Part shown: positions 45,430 to 54,777 of the stretch, one piece after another
How positions within the stretch are numbered: the first letter of the stretch is position 1
How the letters are laid out: each line of letters opens with the position of its first letter
Origin: Sphingobium sp. B2D3C
GTDB lineage: Bacteria > Pseudomonadota > Alphaproteobacteria > Sphingomonadales > Sphingomonadaceae
Length of the DNA: 64,000 bases
NCBI RefSeq assembly: GCF_025961835.1
Contig: NZ_JAOQOK010000001.1
Location: 1,488,001 to 1,552,000, forward strand
Direction: 5' to 3'
The notes under the pieces: generated by a model
The model's database searches: none
The model's input: the letters and a program-made list of their open reading frames with translations, nothing else
What the model was told of the DNA's origin: nothing
Program-made: the position numbers and the translations under genes

Positions 45430-46629
45430 ATGATGCTGAAACTGAGGCTCTGCCGCCTTGCCCTAACCTTGGGCGCCCTGGCCCTCTCTGCCAGTGGCGC
45501 GCTGGGACAGACCAATCCCTATCAGGAGGATGCCCGTGCACTTCCGGGCATCATCGCGGAAGCCTATGCCTATCCCGAGCGCCTTGCAGGCGGCGAATAT
45601 CGCCTGCCCTCCCGGCTCCAGGCGGAAGCCGAGGCGGTGCGCGATGAGGATGGCCTCATCCGCCTTGCAGAACGCGCCCTCATGATTCTCGCCGACCATC
45701 ATGCAATCACGGGGGCCTCCTTCTCCAACAGCTGGGCGGTTTTCCCAAGCTATGGCGACCTGTGGATCGAGCGGCGCGGCGCTGGCTATCGTATCGAGCA
45801 GGTCCGGGCCGGCAGCCCGGCGGAACAGGCCGGTGTGCAAGCCGGCGACGAGCTGATCGCCATTGCCGGAACGCCTGTACAGGCAGCGGTCGACGCGTTC
45901 TGGACCGACCTCGGCGTCGCGTCGGGCGAAGGCGATGCCGGCTATGCCGCGCGCGTGCTCGCCGCGGGCCGTCGCGACCGTCCGCGACAGCTGACCGTGA
46001 AGGCCCGCGGCAGGTCACCGCGCACGGTCGAACTGCCCAATCTGTACGCCCTCAATCATCCGGATATGCCGCCGCTCTCGGTTGCCGAGGACGCCAGCGG
46101 CGCGGCGATCATCCGTTTCCACGATTCCCTCGGTCGCGATGACACGATCCCCGCCTTCGATACGGCCATGGCAGCGCTGACGCCGGGCAAGCCGATCATC
46201 CTCGACCTGACAGACACGGCCAGCGGCGGCAATACCACGGTGGCGCGGGCGGTCATGGGCTGGTTCGTCACCCAGCCCACCGCCTATCAAATTCACAACC
46301 TGCCCGTCGAAGAGCGCGAGACCGGCATTGCGCGGCAGTGGATCGAGCAGGTGCTACCACTGGCTGGGAAGCATCATGCCGGCCCGGTCCTCGTGCGGGT
46401 CTCGCGCTGGACGGGGAGCATGGGCGAAGGCCTGGCGATAGGCCTGCATGCCATAGGCGCGCGCGTGCAAGGCAGCAGGATGGCGGGGCTCCTAGGCGCG
46501 ATCTACGATCATGCGTTGCCCAAATCCGGCGTGATCATCAAATTGCCGACCGAGCGCCTTTACGCTGTCGATGGGACGCCTAGGGAAGCTTTCCAGCCCG
46601 AGCCGGTCCCGATGGATACAGCGCGCTGA
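45430..46629 (+). CDS. Secreted PDZ / S41 peptidase-like protein
   Basis: 399-residue exported protein with a signal peptide (MMLKLRLCRLALTLGALAL). A PDZ domain spans roughly residues 120-205 (IEQVRAGSPAEQAGVQAGDELIAIAG). The C-terminal part looks like an S41 tail-specific protease fold: AAIIRFHDSLGRDD, ILDLTDTASGGNTTVARAVMGWF and SRWTGSMGEGLAIGL, where the Ser would be the nucleophile. The usual later Thr-x-Gly-Lys segment reads GSRMAGLLGAIYD without a lysine, so catalytic activity is doubtful or uses another general base. AGGA lies 5 nt before the ATG at 45430. Confidence 0.75.
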   Translation: MMLKLRLCRLALTLGALALSASGALGQTNPYQEDARALPGIIAEAYAYPERLAGGEYRLPSRLQAEAEAVRDEDGLIRLAERALMILADHHAITGASFSNSWAVFPSYGDLWIERRGAGYRIEQVRAGSPAEQAGVQAGDELIAIAGTPVQAAVDAFWTDLGVASGEGDAGYAARVLAAGRRDRPRQLTVKARGRSPRTVELPNLYALNHPDMPPLSVAEDASGAAIIRFHDSLGRDDTIPAFDTAMAALTPGKPIILDLTDTASGGNTTVARAVMGWFVTQPTAYQIHNLPVEERETGIARQWIEQVLPLAGKHHAGPVLVRVSRWTGSMGEGLAIGLHAIGARVQGSRMAGLLGAIYDHALPKSGVIIKLPTERLYAVDGTPREAFQPEPVPMDTAR

Positions 46630-46681
46630 GGGTCAGCATTATGCGGGCGCGGCCAGGCCTCCGTCGGCGCTCCTGACAAAG

Positions 46682-46707
46682 AAAAAGGCCCCGAAAATCG
46701 GAGCCTT
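46682..46707 (-). terminator. Intrinsic terminator after rpmE
   Basis: Read on the minus strand, AAGGCTCCGA, a TTT loop and TCGGGGCCTT form a stem with one G-T pair, followed by TTTC. It lies 26 nt past the rpmE stop codon. Confidence 0.8.
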
Positions 46708-46732
46708 CCTCTCAAACGTTGGGTGGAACCGC

Positions 46733-46960
46733 TCAGTTCTTCTTGAGCGTGAGGCCACCGAAGCGCTTGTTGAACTGGGCAACACGGCCGCCCTGATCGA
46801 GCTGGCGCTGACCGCCGGTCCATGCCGGGTGCGACGTCGGATCGATTTCCAGCGTCATCGTGTCGCCTTCCTTGCCCCAGGTCGAGCGGGTCTGGAAGCT
46901 GGTCCCGTCCGTCATCTGCACGGTGATGAGATGATATTCGGGATGCGTGTCTTTTTTCAT
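46733..46960 (-). CDS. rpmE: 50S ribosomal protein L31 (zinc-free type)
   Basis: 75-residue L31: [20 protein letters not shown] at the start and SHPAWTGG then [13 protein letters not shown] near the end. The protein contains no cysteine at all, so the zinc-binding CxxC pairs of E. coli RpmE are missing and this is the C-minus form. GGAG lies 10 nt before the ATG. A promoter-like TTGCCA-N17-TAAGGG is directly upstream. Confidence 0.95.
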   Translation of the reverse strand: MKKDTHPEYHLITVQMTDGTSFQTRSTWGKEGDTMTLEIDPTSHPAWTGGQRQLDQGGRVAQFNKRFGGLTLKKN

Positions 46961-47017
46961 GTGTCGGCTCCTGAAATGACCGGTTTCCGACCGGTCCGGG
47001 GCGTTAGGGAAGCGCGG

Positions 47018-47046
47018 CCCTTAGCGGGAAAGGGCCGGCTTGGCAA
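47018..47046 (-). promoter_or_regulatory. Candidate promoter of rpmE
   Basis: On the minus strand: TTGCCA (complement of 47041-47046), 17-bp spacer, TAAGGG (complement of 47018-47023). The expected leader is about 50 nt. Same form as the tRNA-Trp and rpsB promoters. Confidence 0.5.
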
Positions 47047-47070
47047 GGCGCTGCGGGCTTTGCGTCCCGC

Positions 47071-47553
47071 TCAGTCCTTCGGCGGATCGGCGATCATCGC
47101 GACGCAGTTTGTTTCTGCGCACAATTTGCCGTCGATGCTGGCCTTGCCGGAGAATTTGCAGACCGAACCGCGCAGCTGCGTGAACTCGACATGGAGGTCC
47201 AGCAGATGCCCCGGCTCGACAGGCGCACGGAACTTCGCGCCCTCAATGGTCATGAAATAAACAAGCTTGCCCGTGCCGGCGAGCCCGAGGGACTCGACGG
47301 CGAGGATACCGGCAGCCTGGGCAATCGCCTCGACGATGAGCACGCCCGGCATGATCGGACGCCCGGGGAAATGCCCCTGGAAGAACTGCTCGTTCATCGA
47401 CACCGCCTTGACCGCGTGGATCGAGGTCTTGGGAACCATCGAAACCACACGGTCGACCAGCAGCAACGGGTAACGATGCGGCAAGGCTGCCAGCACGCCA
47501 CGGATATCGAGTCCGCCGCTCTGTTCAGCCCCTGCGCTTTCCGCTTCGCTCAT
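47071..47553 (-). CDS. fabZ: 3-hydroxyacyl-[acyl-carrier-protein] dehydratase FabZ
   Basis: 160-residue hot-dog-fold dehydratase of fatty acid elongation. The catalytic His is in [14 protein letters not shown] and the catalytic Glu in [16 protein letters not shown]. It follows ompH after 6 nt and ends the bamA cluster; in E. coli lpxD lies between skp and fabZ, and lpxA/lpxB follow, but none is here. Confidence 0.95.
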   Translation of the reverse strand: MSEAESAGAEQSGGLDIRGVLAALPHRYPLLLVDRVVSMVPKTSIHAVKAVSMNEQFFQGHFPGRPIMPGVLIVEAIAQAAGILAVESLGLAGTGKLVYFMTIEGAKFRAPVEPGHLLDLHVEFTQLRGSVCKFSGKASIDGKLCAETNCVAMIADPPKD

Positions 47554-47559
47554 CGGTGA

Positions 47560-48228
47560 TTAGCGCCCTTCGCCAGCCGTCGGCGTGCGCGCAGCCGGCG
47601 CTGCAGCGGCAGGCTGCTGCTGCTGACCACCGGGCTGCCAACCCTGCGGCGGCGTGATGCTGACGGACGGGACCAGTGCATTAATCTCCTGCACGAGCAG
47701 ACGGGTGACGTCCGCCGTGGGCTGGAAGGCTTCTGCGGCTTCCGCCTTCACCAGCAAGTCGATCTTGTTCTTGGTCATCACGTTGCGCATGGCCTCGGGC
47801 AGCTTGGCGCCGATCTGCTCGAGCACATAGGCACGGGCGAGCTGGAGCGGCTGCTCGAGACGCTGCAGTTCGGCCTGCGCTTCCTGCGCGCGACGCTGTA
47901 GCTCGTTATACTGGTTCTGCAGGGTGGTCTGCGTGGCAGCGGGCGGGTTCTGGCCAGCGGCCTGAGCCGCGGTCTGCAGCGCCGTCTGCTTCTGCTGGAT
48001 CTCGGTCTGCAGCGCGGTGCGACGTGTGTTGATCTGGTCGATATTCGACTTGTAGGTCACCTGCATCTGCTGGCTGGCCGTGGTAGCCGCGCTGGACTGG
48101 CCGATCGCCTCGTCGATGTTGACGACGGCAATCGCCTGCTTGACCTGTGCGGAAACCGGCGCGGAAACGCTGAGGGCCGCGACCGATGCCGTTGCGAGCG
48201 CAACAGCGGAAAAGATGGAGTTACGCAT
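47560..48228 (-). CDS. OmpH/Skp family periplasmic chaperone
   Basis: 222-residue periplasmic chaperone for outer-membrane proteins. A signal peptide ends near SAPVSAQ; the OmpH core starts with IAVVNIDEAIGQSSAATTAS. The long coiled-coil arms (QINTRRTALQTEIQQKQTAL ... LQNQYNELQRRAQEAQAEL) are clear. The C-terminal 35 residues are Gln/Pro/Ala-rich. The start shares one base with the bamA stop (TGATG), coupling it to bamA. Confidence 0.9.
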   Translation of the reverse strand: MRNSIFSAVALATASVAALSVSAPVSAQVKQAIAVVNIDEAIGQSSAATTASQQMQVTYKSNIDQINTRRTALQTEIQQKQTALQTAAQAAGQNPPAATQTTLQNQYNELQRRAQEAQAELQRLEQPLQLARAYVLEQIGAKLPEAMRNVMTKNKIDLLVKAEAAEAFQPTADVTRLLVQEINALVPSVSITPPQGWQPGGQQQQPAAAAPAARTPTAGEGR

Positions 48229-50987
48229 CAGAATTGTGTCCCTATGTTGAAGGTTACAAGCTTGGTATCATCGCCGTCGACCTTCACCAGGGCCTTGGCG
48301 ATATCGATCCGGAACGGACCGAAGGGCGAATTCCAGTTCACGCCGAAACCGACCGAAACGCGCGGTTTGGGGCTGTCGCCGAGGAAGACTTCCTTGAAGC
48401 CACCAATCGACGTTACGTAAGGCGTCGTACCGGAAGGACAGCTAGCGCCATCGGGAATGGACGAAAGCGAACTGGCGGTCGTGTCGGTCGCAGGCGTGAT
48501 GCACTGCCTCAAGCCGCTGGCATCCCGGATGGGGAAATCGATGTTTTGGGGCAGGTCGATCAAGTTCGGACGACGGACGCCGAAGACGGCACCGGCATCG
48601 ATGAACACTGACGGACGCAGGCCCATGTCGCGCGCGCCGGCACCGAGAGGAATCTCGATCTCAAAGTGCGTGAGATAGTAAGCGCGGCCGCCCAGAGCGT
48701 CATCGGACCACTGGTCACGATTTTCACTCAGTCCGATGACGTTATTATTCTCGTCGTACAGATAAGGCTTGCGCACGATGCGCGGCCCGACGCCGCGAAT
48801 ATCGAAACCGCGCAACTGCGGCTCACCCAGGAAGAAGCGATCGACGAGGCGGACGGGGTCGGAATTCGGCCCCGCGCCATCTTCGAACGAATGGATGTAG
48901 CCAGCCTCGCCCTTCACCGAGAAGATGAAGCCGCCGCCGAGCGGCCAATATTTATCGGCAGAGAGACGGTTGCGCAGGTAACGGACGTTACCGCCCAGAC
49001 CGGCAAAGTCCTGACTGAACGTAATGCTGTGCCCGCGCGTCGGACGGATGCGGTTGTCCCGCATGTCATAAATTAGCGAATAGCCGATCGACGACGTGGT
49101 GCGCTTGCCGATGGCATCGCACAGATACTGGCTTGCGCGCAGAGGGTCGCACTGGAAGTTGCCGGCTTGCTCACGGTCGGAATAATAGTTGGCCTTGTCC
49201 AGCGTCACGTCCTCGAACGAGAGGCCATAGCGCAACGCCAGCGAGAGATATTCGGTAATCGGCAAACCGGCACGCAGCTGGAAGCCGGTGCGGACCTGGC
49301 TGTACAGCGTGTTGCGGTCATTACCGGACAGGTAGTTGAACGAGTTCGTATCCTGCCGGAAGATATCGCCGCCCAGCGCGATGTTCTTGTCCAGGAAGTA
49401 GGGCTCGGTGAAGCCGACGTTCACGGACTTTGAGTAGCTCGAATAATTGACCGAAGTGCGCAGTTCCTGGCCCATGCCGCGGAAGTTGCGCTGCGTGACC
49501 GACGCCGAGAGGATGAAGCGCTCAAGGCTCGAGAAGCCGGCGGAGAGCTGAAGCTCGCCGGTCGCCTTTTCCTCGACATTGGTTTCCAGCACGATGCGAT
49601 CGGGCGCGGACCCGGGCTTCTGGTCGATCTCCAGACGTTCCTGGAAGAAGCCCAGCGAGTTGATCCGGTCCTGCGAACGGCGGACCTGGAAAGTGTTGAA
49701 CGCATCGCCCTCGTGCAGACGGAACTCGCGGCGGATCACCTTGTCCTGCGTCAGCGTGTTGCCGTTGATATCGATCCGCTCGACATAAACGCGCGGCGCG
49801 TTGGCGATGCGGAAGGTGATGCCCATGGTGAGGTCTTCGCGGCTGCGATTGAACTCGGGCTGCACGTCGGCGAAAGCATAGCCGAACAGACCGGCGGTCT
49901 GGTTGAGCTGCTCGACCGTGTCTTCCACGGCCTTGGCGTTGTACCAGTCGCCCTTCTTCATCCGCAGCGAGCGGGACAGGCCCTCGGAACTGAGGTCGCG
50001 AATATCGCTTTGCACGGTCACGTCGCCGAATTTGTAGCGGTCGCCTTCCTCCACCACATAAGTAATGATGAAGTCCTGCTTGTTCGACGTCAGCTCCGCC
50101 ACCGCGGACACGACGCGGAAATCGGCATAGCCCTGCGTCAGGTAAAACTGACGGACTTTCTGCTGGTCATAGGCCAGCCGGTCGGGATCGTAGGTGGTGC
50201 CGGACGAGAAGACGCGGAACCAGCGCGACTGCTTGGTCGCCATCTCGCTGCGCAGCTGCCCATCGGAGAATTTGTCGTTGCCGATGATGTTGATCTGGCG
50301 GACCTTGGATTTCGGCCCTTCCGTGATCTCGTAGACGATGTCGACGCGGTTCTGATCGAGCTGCACCAGCTTGGGATCGACAACCGCTGCAAACCGACCC
50401 TGGCGACGATACAGCTCGATGATCCGGGCGACGTCCGCGCGCACCTTGGAGCGCGTGTAGATCTGCCGCGGCGCCATGCGGATTTCGGGGAGGATCTTGT
50501 CGTCCTTGAGGCGCTTGTTACCCTCCAGCACGATGCGATTGATGACCGGGTTCTCGGTCACCTGAATGGTGAGCGCGCCCTGATTGTCGCGGATCTGCAC
50601 GTCCGAGAACAGCTCACTAGCGTAAAGCTCGCGCAGCGCCTCATCAAGCGTCTCGCGGGTGTATTTGTTGCCGATCCGCAATTTGGTGTACGAGAGGACC
50701 GTGTCCGCCTCGAGGCGCTGGGCACCTTCCACCGTGATGGCGGAGATGGTGCGCTCTTCGGCGGTCACCGGCTGAACCGCAGGCGCGGAAGGCAGCGCGG
50801 GGGCCGGCTGCGCCGCAGCGCTCCCGGTGGCCTGTGCCATCGCCGGCACGGAGCCAAAGCCCGCCAGGATGGTGCCACACAGGAGCAACGGCGCGAGGCG
50901 GCCCTGTGTCGATGAAATGCGTGCTGCTTCGCTCAAACTCAGATTCCTCGACATGTCCTGAATGCACTTCATCTTGGGAAGCCGCAT
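48228..50987 (-). CDS. bamA: Outer membrane protein assembly factor BamA
   Basis: 919-residue Omp85 protein. A signal peptide, then five POTRA domains (for example ISAITVEGAQRLEADTVLSY, INRIVLEGNKRLKDDKI, VRQINIIGNDKFSDGQL, VYVERIDINGNTLTQDKVI) and a C-terminal 16-strand beta-barrel with the loop 6 motif VDRFFLGEPQLRGFDIRGVG and an aromatic C-terminal residue (TQF). The ATG at 50987 is selected because GGGGAGG lies 8 nt upstream; starts at 50972, 50954 or GTG 51023 are alternatives. Located between rseP and ompH. Confidence 0.97.
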   Translation of the reverse strand: MRLPKMKCIQDMSRNLSLSEAARISSTQGRLAPLLLCGTILAGFGSVPAMAQATGSAAAQPAPALPSAPAVQPVTAEERTISAITVEGAQRLEADTVLSYTKLRIGNKYTRETLDEALRELYASELFSDVQIRDNQGALTIQVTENPVINRIVLEGNKRLKDDKILPEIRMAPRQIYTRSKVRADVARIIELYRRQGRFAAVVDPKLVQLDQNRVDIVYEITEGPKSKVRQINIIGNDKFSDGQLRSEMATKQSRWFRVFSSGTTYDPDRLAYDQQKVRQFYLTQGYADFRVVSAVAELTSNKQDFIITYVVEEGDRYKFGDVTVQSDIRDLSSEGLSRSLRMKKGDWYNAKAVEDTVEQLNQTAGLFGYAFADVQPEFNRSREDLTMGITFRIANAPRVYVERIDINGNTLTQDKVIRREFRLHEGDAFNTFQVRRSQDRINSLGFFQERLEIDQKPGSAPDRIVLETNVEEKATGELQLSAGFSSLERFILSASVTQRNFRGMGQELRTSVNYSSYSKSVNVGFTEPYFLDKNIALGGDIFRQDTNSFNYLSGNDRNTLYSQVRTGFQLRAGLPITEYLSLALRYGLSFEDVTLDKANYYSDREQAGNFQCDPLRASQYLCDAIGKRTTSSIGYSLIYDMRDNRIRPTRGHSITFSQDFAGLGGNVRYLRNRLSADKYWPLGGGFIFSVKGEAGYIHSFEDGAGPNSDPVRLVDRFFLGEPQLRGFDIRGVGPRIVRKPYLYDENNNVIGLSENRDQWSDDALGGRAYYLTHFEIEIPLGAGARDMGLRPSVFIDAGAVFGVRRPNLIDLPQNIDFPIRDASGLRQCITPATDTTASSLSSIPDGASCPSGTTPYVTSIGGFKEVFLGDSPKPRVSVGFGVNWNSPFGPFRIDIAKALVKVDGDDTKLVTFNIGTQF

Positions 50988-51015
50988 CCGCGCTGCCTCC
51001 CCTGCCCCAACCCGA

Positions 51016-52152
51016 TCAGCCAATCAAGCCGCTCAGCCCTCGCCAGACGCCAAACGACGCCAGATCGTTCAAAGTCACGAAGATCATCAGCCCCAGCAAA
51101 AGCGCGAGGCCCGACCGAAACGCCATTTCCTGAAAGCGTGGACTGACTGGCCTGCGCTGAATAGCTTCTATTCCGTAGAAGAACAAATGACCCCCGTCGA
51201 GCATGGGAATTGGCAAGAGATTGATGAACCCCAAGTTAATGGAGACCAGCGCCACGAAGGCAATCAGCGCCTCCGGACCCAATGCCGCCTGCTCGCCGGA
51301 AATCTGCGCGATCTTGAGCGGTCCGCCCAGTTCATCGACAGAGCGTCGCCCGGTGACGATGTCGGCGAGGCCGCTTGCCATCATGCCGATCAGCTCGCCC
51401 GTGCGGCGCACGCCGACCCAGGGTGCCTCAAGCAACCCGACAGTGCGCGAAACCGATTCAAGGCTGCGCACGCCCAGCGCGCCATAACGGAACTCATTGC
51501 CGAATCGATCGACCTGCACGACCTCGCCGATCTTCACCGGGATCTGGCGCGCTGCCCCGCCACGCTGGACAGTGAGGGTCACCTCCTCGCCGGGCAGCTT
51601 GGTCACTATGATCTGGCGCAGCTCGCCAAACAGCTCCACCGGCTTGCCATCCACGCCGCGAATCTTGTCCCCGGGCAGGATGCCGGCGCGGTCCGCCGCG
51701 GAATTGGCTTCCACCGCCGTCACGTCCGCCGGGGTGACATTCTCGCCATAGGCATAAGCGAAGCCGCCCAGAATGATCGCGGCGAACAGCAGGTTGATAA
51801 GCGGCCCGGCCAGCACGATGAGCGCCCGCTTGCCGACCGACTTGGACTGGAACGTGCGGTTGCGCTCATCCGGCGGCAGTTGCAGCCAGCTCGGGTCGGA
51901 CTGGCTGGCCGCGTTCATGTCTCCGGCGAACTTGACGTAGCCGCCGAGCGGCAGCGCAGCGACGCGCCAGCGCGTGCCGCGCTTGTCATGCCAGGCGAAG
52001 ACTTCCTTGCCGAAGCCGATGGAAAAGGTCTCGGCATGAACGCCGAACCAGCGGCCGACGAGATAATGTCCCAGCTCATGAACGAACACGAGCGGGCCGA
52101 TGACCAGCAGGAACGCGAGGATCGTGAAGAAGAAACCGGGGTTATCGGTCAA
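51016..52152 (-). CDS. rseP: Site-2 protease RseP (intramembrane zinc metalloprotease)
   Basis: 378-residue inner-membrane protease with the zinc motif HELGH at residues 25-29 and the third ligand in LLPIPMLDGGHL. One PDZ domain (ANSAADRAGILPGDKIRGVDG) sits between, where E. coli RseP has two. It cleaves anti-sigma factors and signal peptide remnants. ATGA overlap with the dxr stop. Confidence 0.94.
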   Translation of the reverse strand: MTDNPGFFFTILAFLLVIGPLVFVHELGHYLVGRWFGVHAETFSIGFGKEVFAWHDKRGTRWRVAALPLGGYVKFAGDMNAASQSDPSWLQLPPDERNRTFQSKSVGKRALIVLAGPLINLLFAAIILGGFAYAYGENVTPADVTAVEANSAADRAGILPGDKIRGVDGKPVELFGELRQIIVTKLPGEEVTLTVQRGGAARQIPVKIGEVVQVDRFGNEFRYGALGVRSLESVSRTVGLLEAPWVGVRRTGELIGMMASGLADIVTGRRSVDELGGPLKIAQISGEQAALGPEALIAFVALVSINLGFINLLPIPMLDGGHLFFYGIEAIQRRPVSPRFQEMAFRSGLALLLGLMIFVTLNDLASFGVWRGLSGLIG

Positions 52153-53315
52153 TTGATGAGCTCCGCCGTCAGCCGCTCGGCCATTGCACGCGCCGACCTG
52201 TCGATGGCCTGAACATCCTCGAGCGTAGCGATGCGGCCGGCGTCGCTGCGGGCTAGCACGTCTTCGACGATCCGGCCAATATCAAGAAAGCCGATCCGCC
52301 CATCGAGGAACGCGCCAACGGCGATCTCGTTGGCGGCATTGAGAATAGCCGGTGCGCCGCCGCCGGCCTGGATCGCCTCGCGCGCAAGGCGCAGCGCGGG
52401 GAAGCGCTCCTCATCGGGCGCCTCGAAATCCAGCCGGCCGAGCGTGGCCAGATCGAGCGGCTCGCAGGGCGTCTCCATGCGCTGCGGCCAGGCCAGCGCG
52501 CTGGCGATGGGGATGCGCATATCCGGGCAACCCAGCTGCGCAATGGTCGACCGATCGCGATACTCGACCATCGAGTGGATAACCGATTGCGGGTGAACGA
52601 GGATCGAAAAGCGCTCAAGGCCGATGGGGAAGAGGTGATAAGCCTCGATTAGCTCCAGCCCCTTGTTCATCATCGTCGCGCTGTCGATGCTGATCTTGCG
52701 GCCCATCGACCAGTTGGGATGCTTGACCGCCTGCGTCGGCGTCACCGTGCGCATGGCCTCGCGGCTGAGCGTGCGGAACGGGCCGCCGCTGGCGGTGAGC
52801 GTGATCTTGCGCACGGCGTCGAGGCCGCCGCTTGCGAGGCACTGGAAGATTGCGTTGTGCTCACTGTCGACCGGCAGCAGCGCGGCGCCACTGCGGGCGA
52901 CCGCCGCCATCATGACGTCACCGGCCGAAACCAAGGCCTCCTTGTTGGCCAGCGCCACGGTCTTGCCCCCGGCGACCGCAGCAAGCGTGGGAGCCAGTCC
53001 CGCGCAGCCGACAATGGCGGCCATGGTCCAGTCCGCGCCCATTTGGGCCGCCTCGATCAGTGCCTCGCCGCCGGCGGCGGCCTCGATGCCGCTACCGGCC
53101 AGCGCAGCCTTGAGCGCGCCATAACGGCTCTCATTGGCGATGACCGCGCGGCGGGCGCGGTGCGTGATGGCGATCGCGGCGAGCTTGTCGACATCGTCCC
53201 CGGCGGTCACGGCCAGAACCTCGAACGCCTCCGGCTCGCGCGCAATGAGATCGAGCGTGGAGGTGCCAACCGACCCGGTCGCGCCGAAGACGGAAACGGT
53301 GCGCGGCACGATCAT
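52149..53315 (-). CDS. dxr: 1-deoxy-D-xylulose 5-phosphate reductoisomerase
   Basis: 388-residue MEP-pathway enzyme that makes 2-C-methyl-D-erythritol 4-phosphate with NADPH. N-terminal GATGSVGTSTLDLI binds NADPH; LPVDSEHNAIFQCL carries metal and substrate ligands; ASGGPFRTLS, HPNWSMGRKISIDSATMMNKGLE are family motifs. Coupled by 4-nt overlaps to cdsA before it and rseP after it. Confidence 0.97.
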   Translation of the reverse strand: MIVPRTVSVFGATGSVGTSTLDLIAREPEAFEVLAVTAGDDVDKLAAIAITHRARRAVIANESRYGALKAALAGSGIEAAAGGEALIEAAQMGADWTMAAIVGCAGLAPTLAAVAGGKTVALANKEALVSAGDVMMAAVARSGAALLPVDSEHNAIFQCLASGGLDAVRKITLTASGGPFRTLSREAMRTVTPTQAVKHPNWSMGRKISIDSATMMNKGLELIEAYHLFPIGLERFSILVHPQSVIHSMVEYRDRSTIAQLGCPDMRIPIASALAWPQRMETPCEPLDLATLGRLDFEAPDEERFPALRLAREAIQAGGGAPAILNAANEIAVGAFLDGRIGFLDIGRIVEDVLARSDAGRIATLEDVQAIDRSARAMAERLTAELIN

Positions 53316-53977
53316 CCCAGCATTCCTCCTGCGCTGGCCAGAGCAGCCAGAATGGCGGCCAGCAGCAGGCCGTCCACCCGGTCGAACATGCCGCCATGGC
53401 CGGGGATGAGATTGCCGCTATCCTTCACGCCCGCCCGCCGCTTCATCCAGCTTTCGAAGAAGTCGCCCACCTGGGCCACCACAGCGATGGCTGCGCCGAG
53501 TAGCGCGCTGACCAGCACGAAGCCGGGCTGCAGGCTCACACTGGCGACAACCGCCACCAGCAGCCCCGAGGCGGTCATGCCGCCGCCAAGACCCGCCCAG
53601 GTCTTGGACGGACTGATCGCCGGTGCGATCTTCGGCCCGCCAATCGTCCGCCCGGCGAAATAGGCGCCCACATCCGTCGCGATGACGATGCCGATCAGCA
53701 GCCAGCGCGTCGCCGCGCCCAGAGACAGCAGCGCTAGCGCCGCACCGCCGATATAGATCAGCCCGAAGAGCAGCCAGAGCATCCGGGCGAGCGTGCCATC
53801 GGGAAAGCGCCGGACGAGGCCGCGCCATTCCCAGAAAACGAGGGCGCTCACCAGCGCCACCAGCAGGATCAGCACCGCGCCATCGGCCCATAGCGCGAGC
53901 CCGGCGCCGACCAGCAGCACGATCGCCGAGCCGGTGCGAACCGCCAGATCGGAGCGAGGCGCGCGTTCCGCCATCAT
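53312..53977 (-). CDS. cdsA: Phosphatidate cytidylyltransferase
   Basis: 221-residue membrane enzyme that makes CDP-diacylglycerol, the precursor used by PssA elsewhere in this window. Multiple hydrophobic helices; the C-terminal signature reads KTWAGLGGGMTASGL and AQVGDFFESWMKRRAGVKDSG then PGHGGMFDRVDGL. ATGA overlaps on both sides (uppS, dxr). Confidence 0.95.
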   Translation of the reverse strand: MMAERAPRSDLAVRTGSAIVLLVGAGLALWADGAVLILLVALVSALVFWEWRGLVRRFPDGTLARMLWLLFGLIYIGGAALALLSLGAATRWLLIGIVIATDVGAYFAGRTIGGPKIAPAISPSKTWAGLGGGMTASGLLVAVVASVSLQPGFVLVSALLGAAIAVVAQVGDFFESWMKRRAGVKDSGNLIPGHGGMFDRVDGLLLAAILAALASAGGMLG

Positions 53978-54738
53978 CGGCCTCCGTACCGGCGTTCGCG
54001 GCAGGCGTAGCTTTCCACCGCCGCTGCCAGCGCCGCCTCGTCGAAGTCCGGCCAGAGCGTCTCGGTGAAATACAGCTCGGCATAGGCCGCCTGCCAGAGC
54101 AGGAAGTTGGAAAGGCGCACTTCGCCCGAGGTGCGGATCAACAGATCGAGCGGCGGCAGGTCAGCAGTATCGAGTTGGGCCGCGATGACCGCGGGCGTGA
54201 TCGCCTCTGGCGCCAGCGTGCCGGCCTGCACCTGTTGGGCAAGCGTGCGCATGGCGCGGGCCAGTTCGTCCTGCGACCCGTAATTGAGCGCGACCACCAG
54301 CGTGGACGCGGTGTTGGCGGCGGTGCGCGCCACGGCGGCATCGACCATCGCTGCCGCTTCCGGCTCGAAGGCATGGTGATTGCCGATGATCTTCAGCCGG
54401 ATGCCAGCCTCGTGCAGATCGTCCACTTCCGAGCGGAGAAACTGCTTCATCAGGCCGGTCAGGTCGGCAATCTCATCCTCGGGCCGCTTCCAGTTCTCAG
54501 ACGAAAAGGCATAGAGCGTCACGCATTCGATACCGAGCTTGGACGCAGCGCGCAGGGTGCGGCGCACGGCCTCGGCGCCGGCGCGATGACCGGCGACGCG
54601 TGGCAGCCGGCGCGCCTTCGCCCAACGACCATTACCATCCATGATGATCGCGACATGGCGCGGCACCGCCCCTTCCCCGCCGGTCTGGGCGGGGGTCGGC
54701 GCGGCCTTGCGCGTCATCCTGGACCTCAAAAGGCTCAT
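53974..54738 (-). CDS. uppS: Isoprenyl transferase (undecaprenyl diphosphate synthase)
   Basis: 254-residue cis-prenyltransferase: HVAIIMDGNGRWAKARRLPR holds the catalytic Asp, TLYAFSSENWKRPEDEI and RTSGEVRLSNFLLWQAAYAEL are family motifs. It supplies the lipid carrier for peptidoglycan. The start is ATG 54738, with ATG 54717 (GAGG upstream) as an alternative. 39 bp separate it from frr. Confidence 0.95.
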   Translation of the reverse strand: MSLLRSRMTRKAAPTPAQTGGEGAVPRHVAIIMDGNGRWAKARRLPRVAGHRAGAEAVRRTLRAASKLGIECVTLYAFSSENWKRPEDEIADLTGLMKQFLRSEVDDLHEAGIRLKIIGNHHAFEPEAAAMVDAAVARTAANTASTLVVALNYGSQDELARAMRTLAQQVQAGTLAPEAITPAVIAAQLDTADLPPLDLLIRTSGEVRLSNFLLWQAAYAELYFTETLWPDFDEAALAAAVESYACRERRYGGR

Positions 54739-54777
54739 AAATGGCCCTGGCCTCTCCCTCGGCAGTCGAAGGACGGA

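Noticed and set aside
49713..52212. Two long + strand frames antisense to bamA and rseP
   Set aside because: No domains, no ribosome sites; bamA and rseP are intact on the minus strand.
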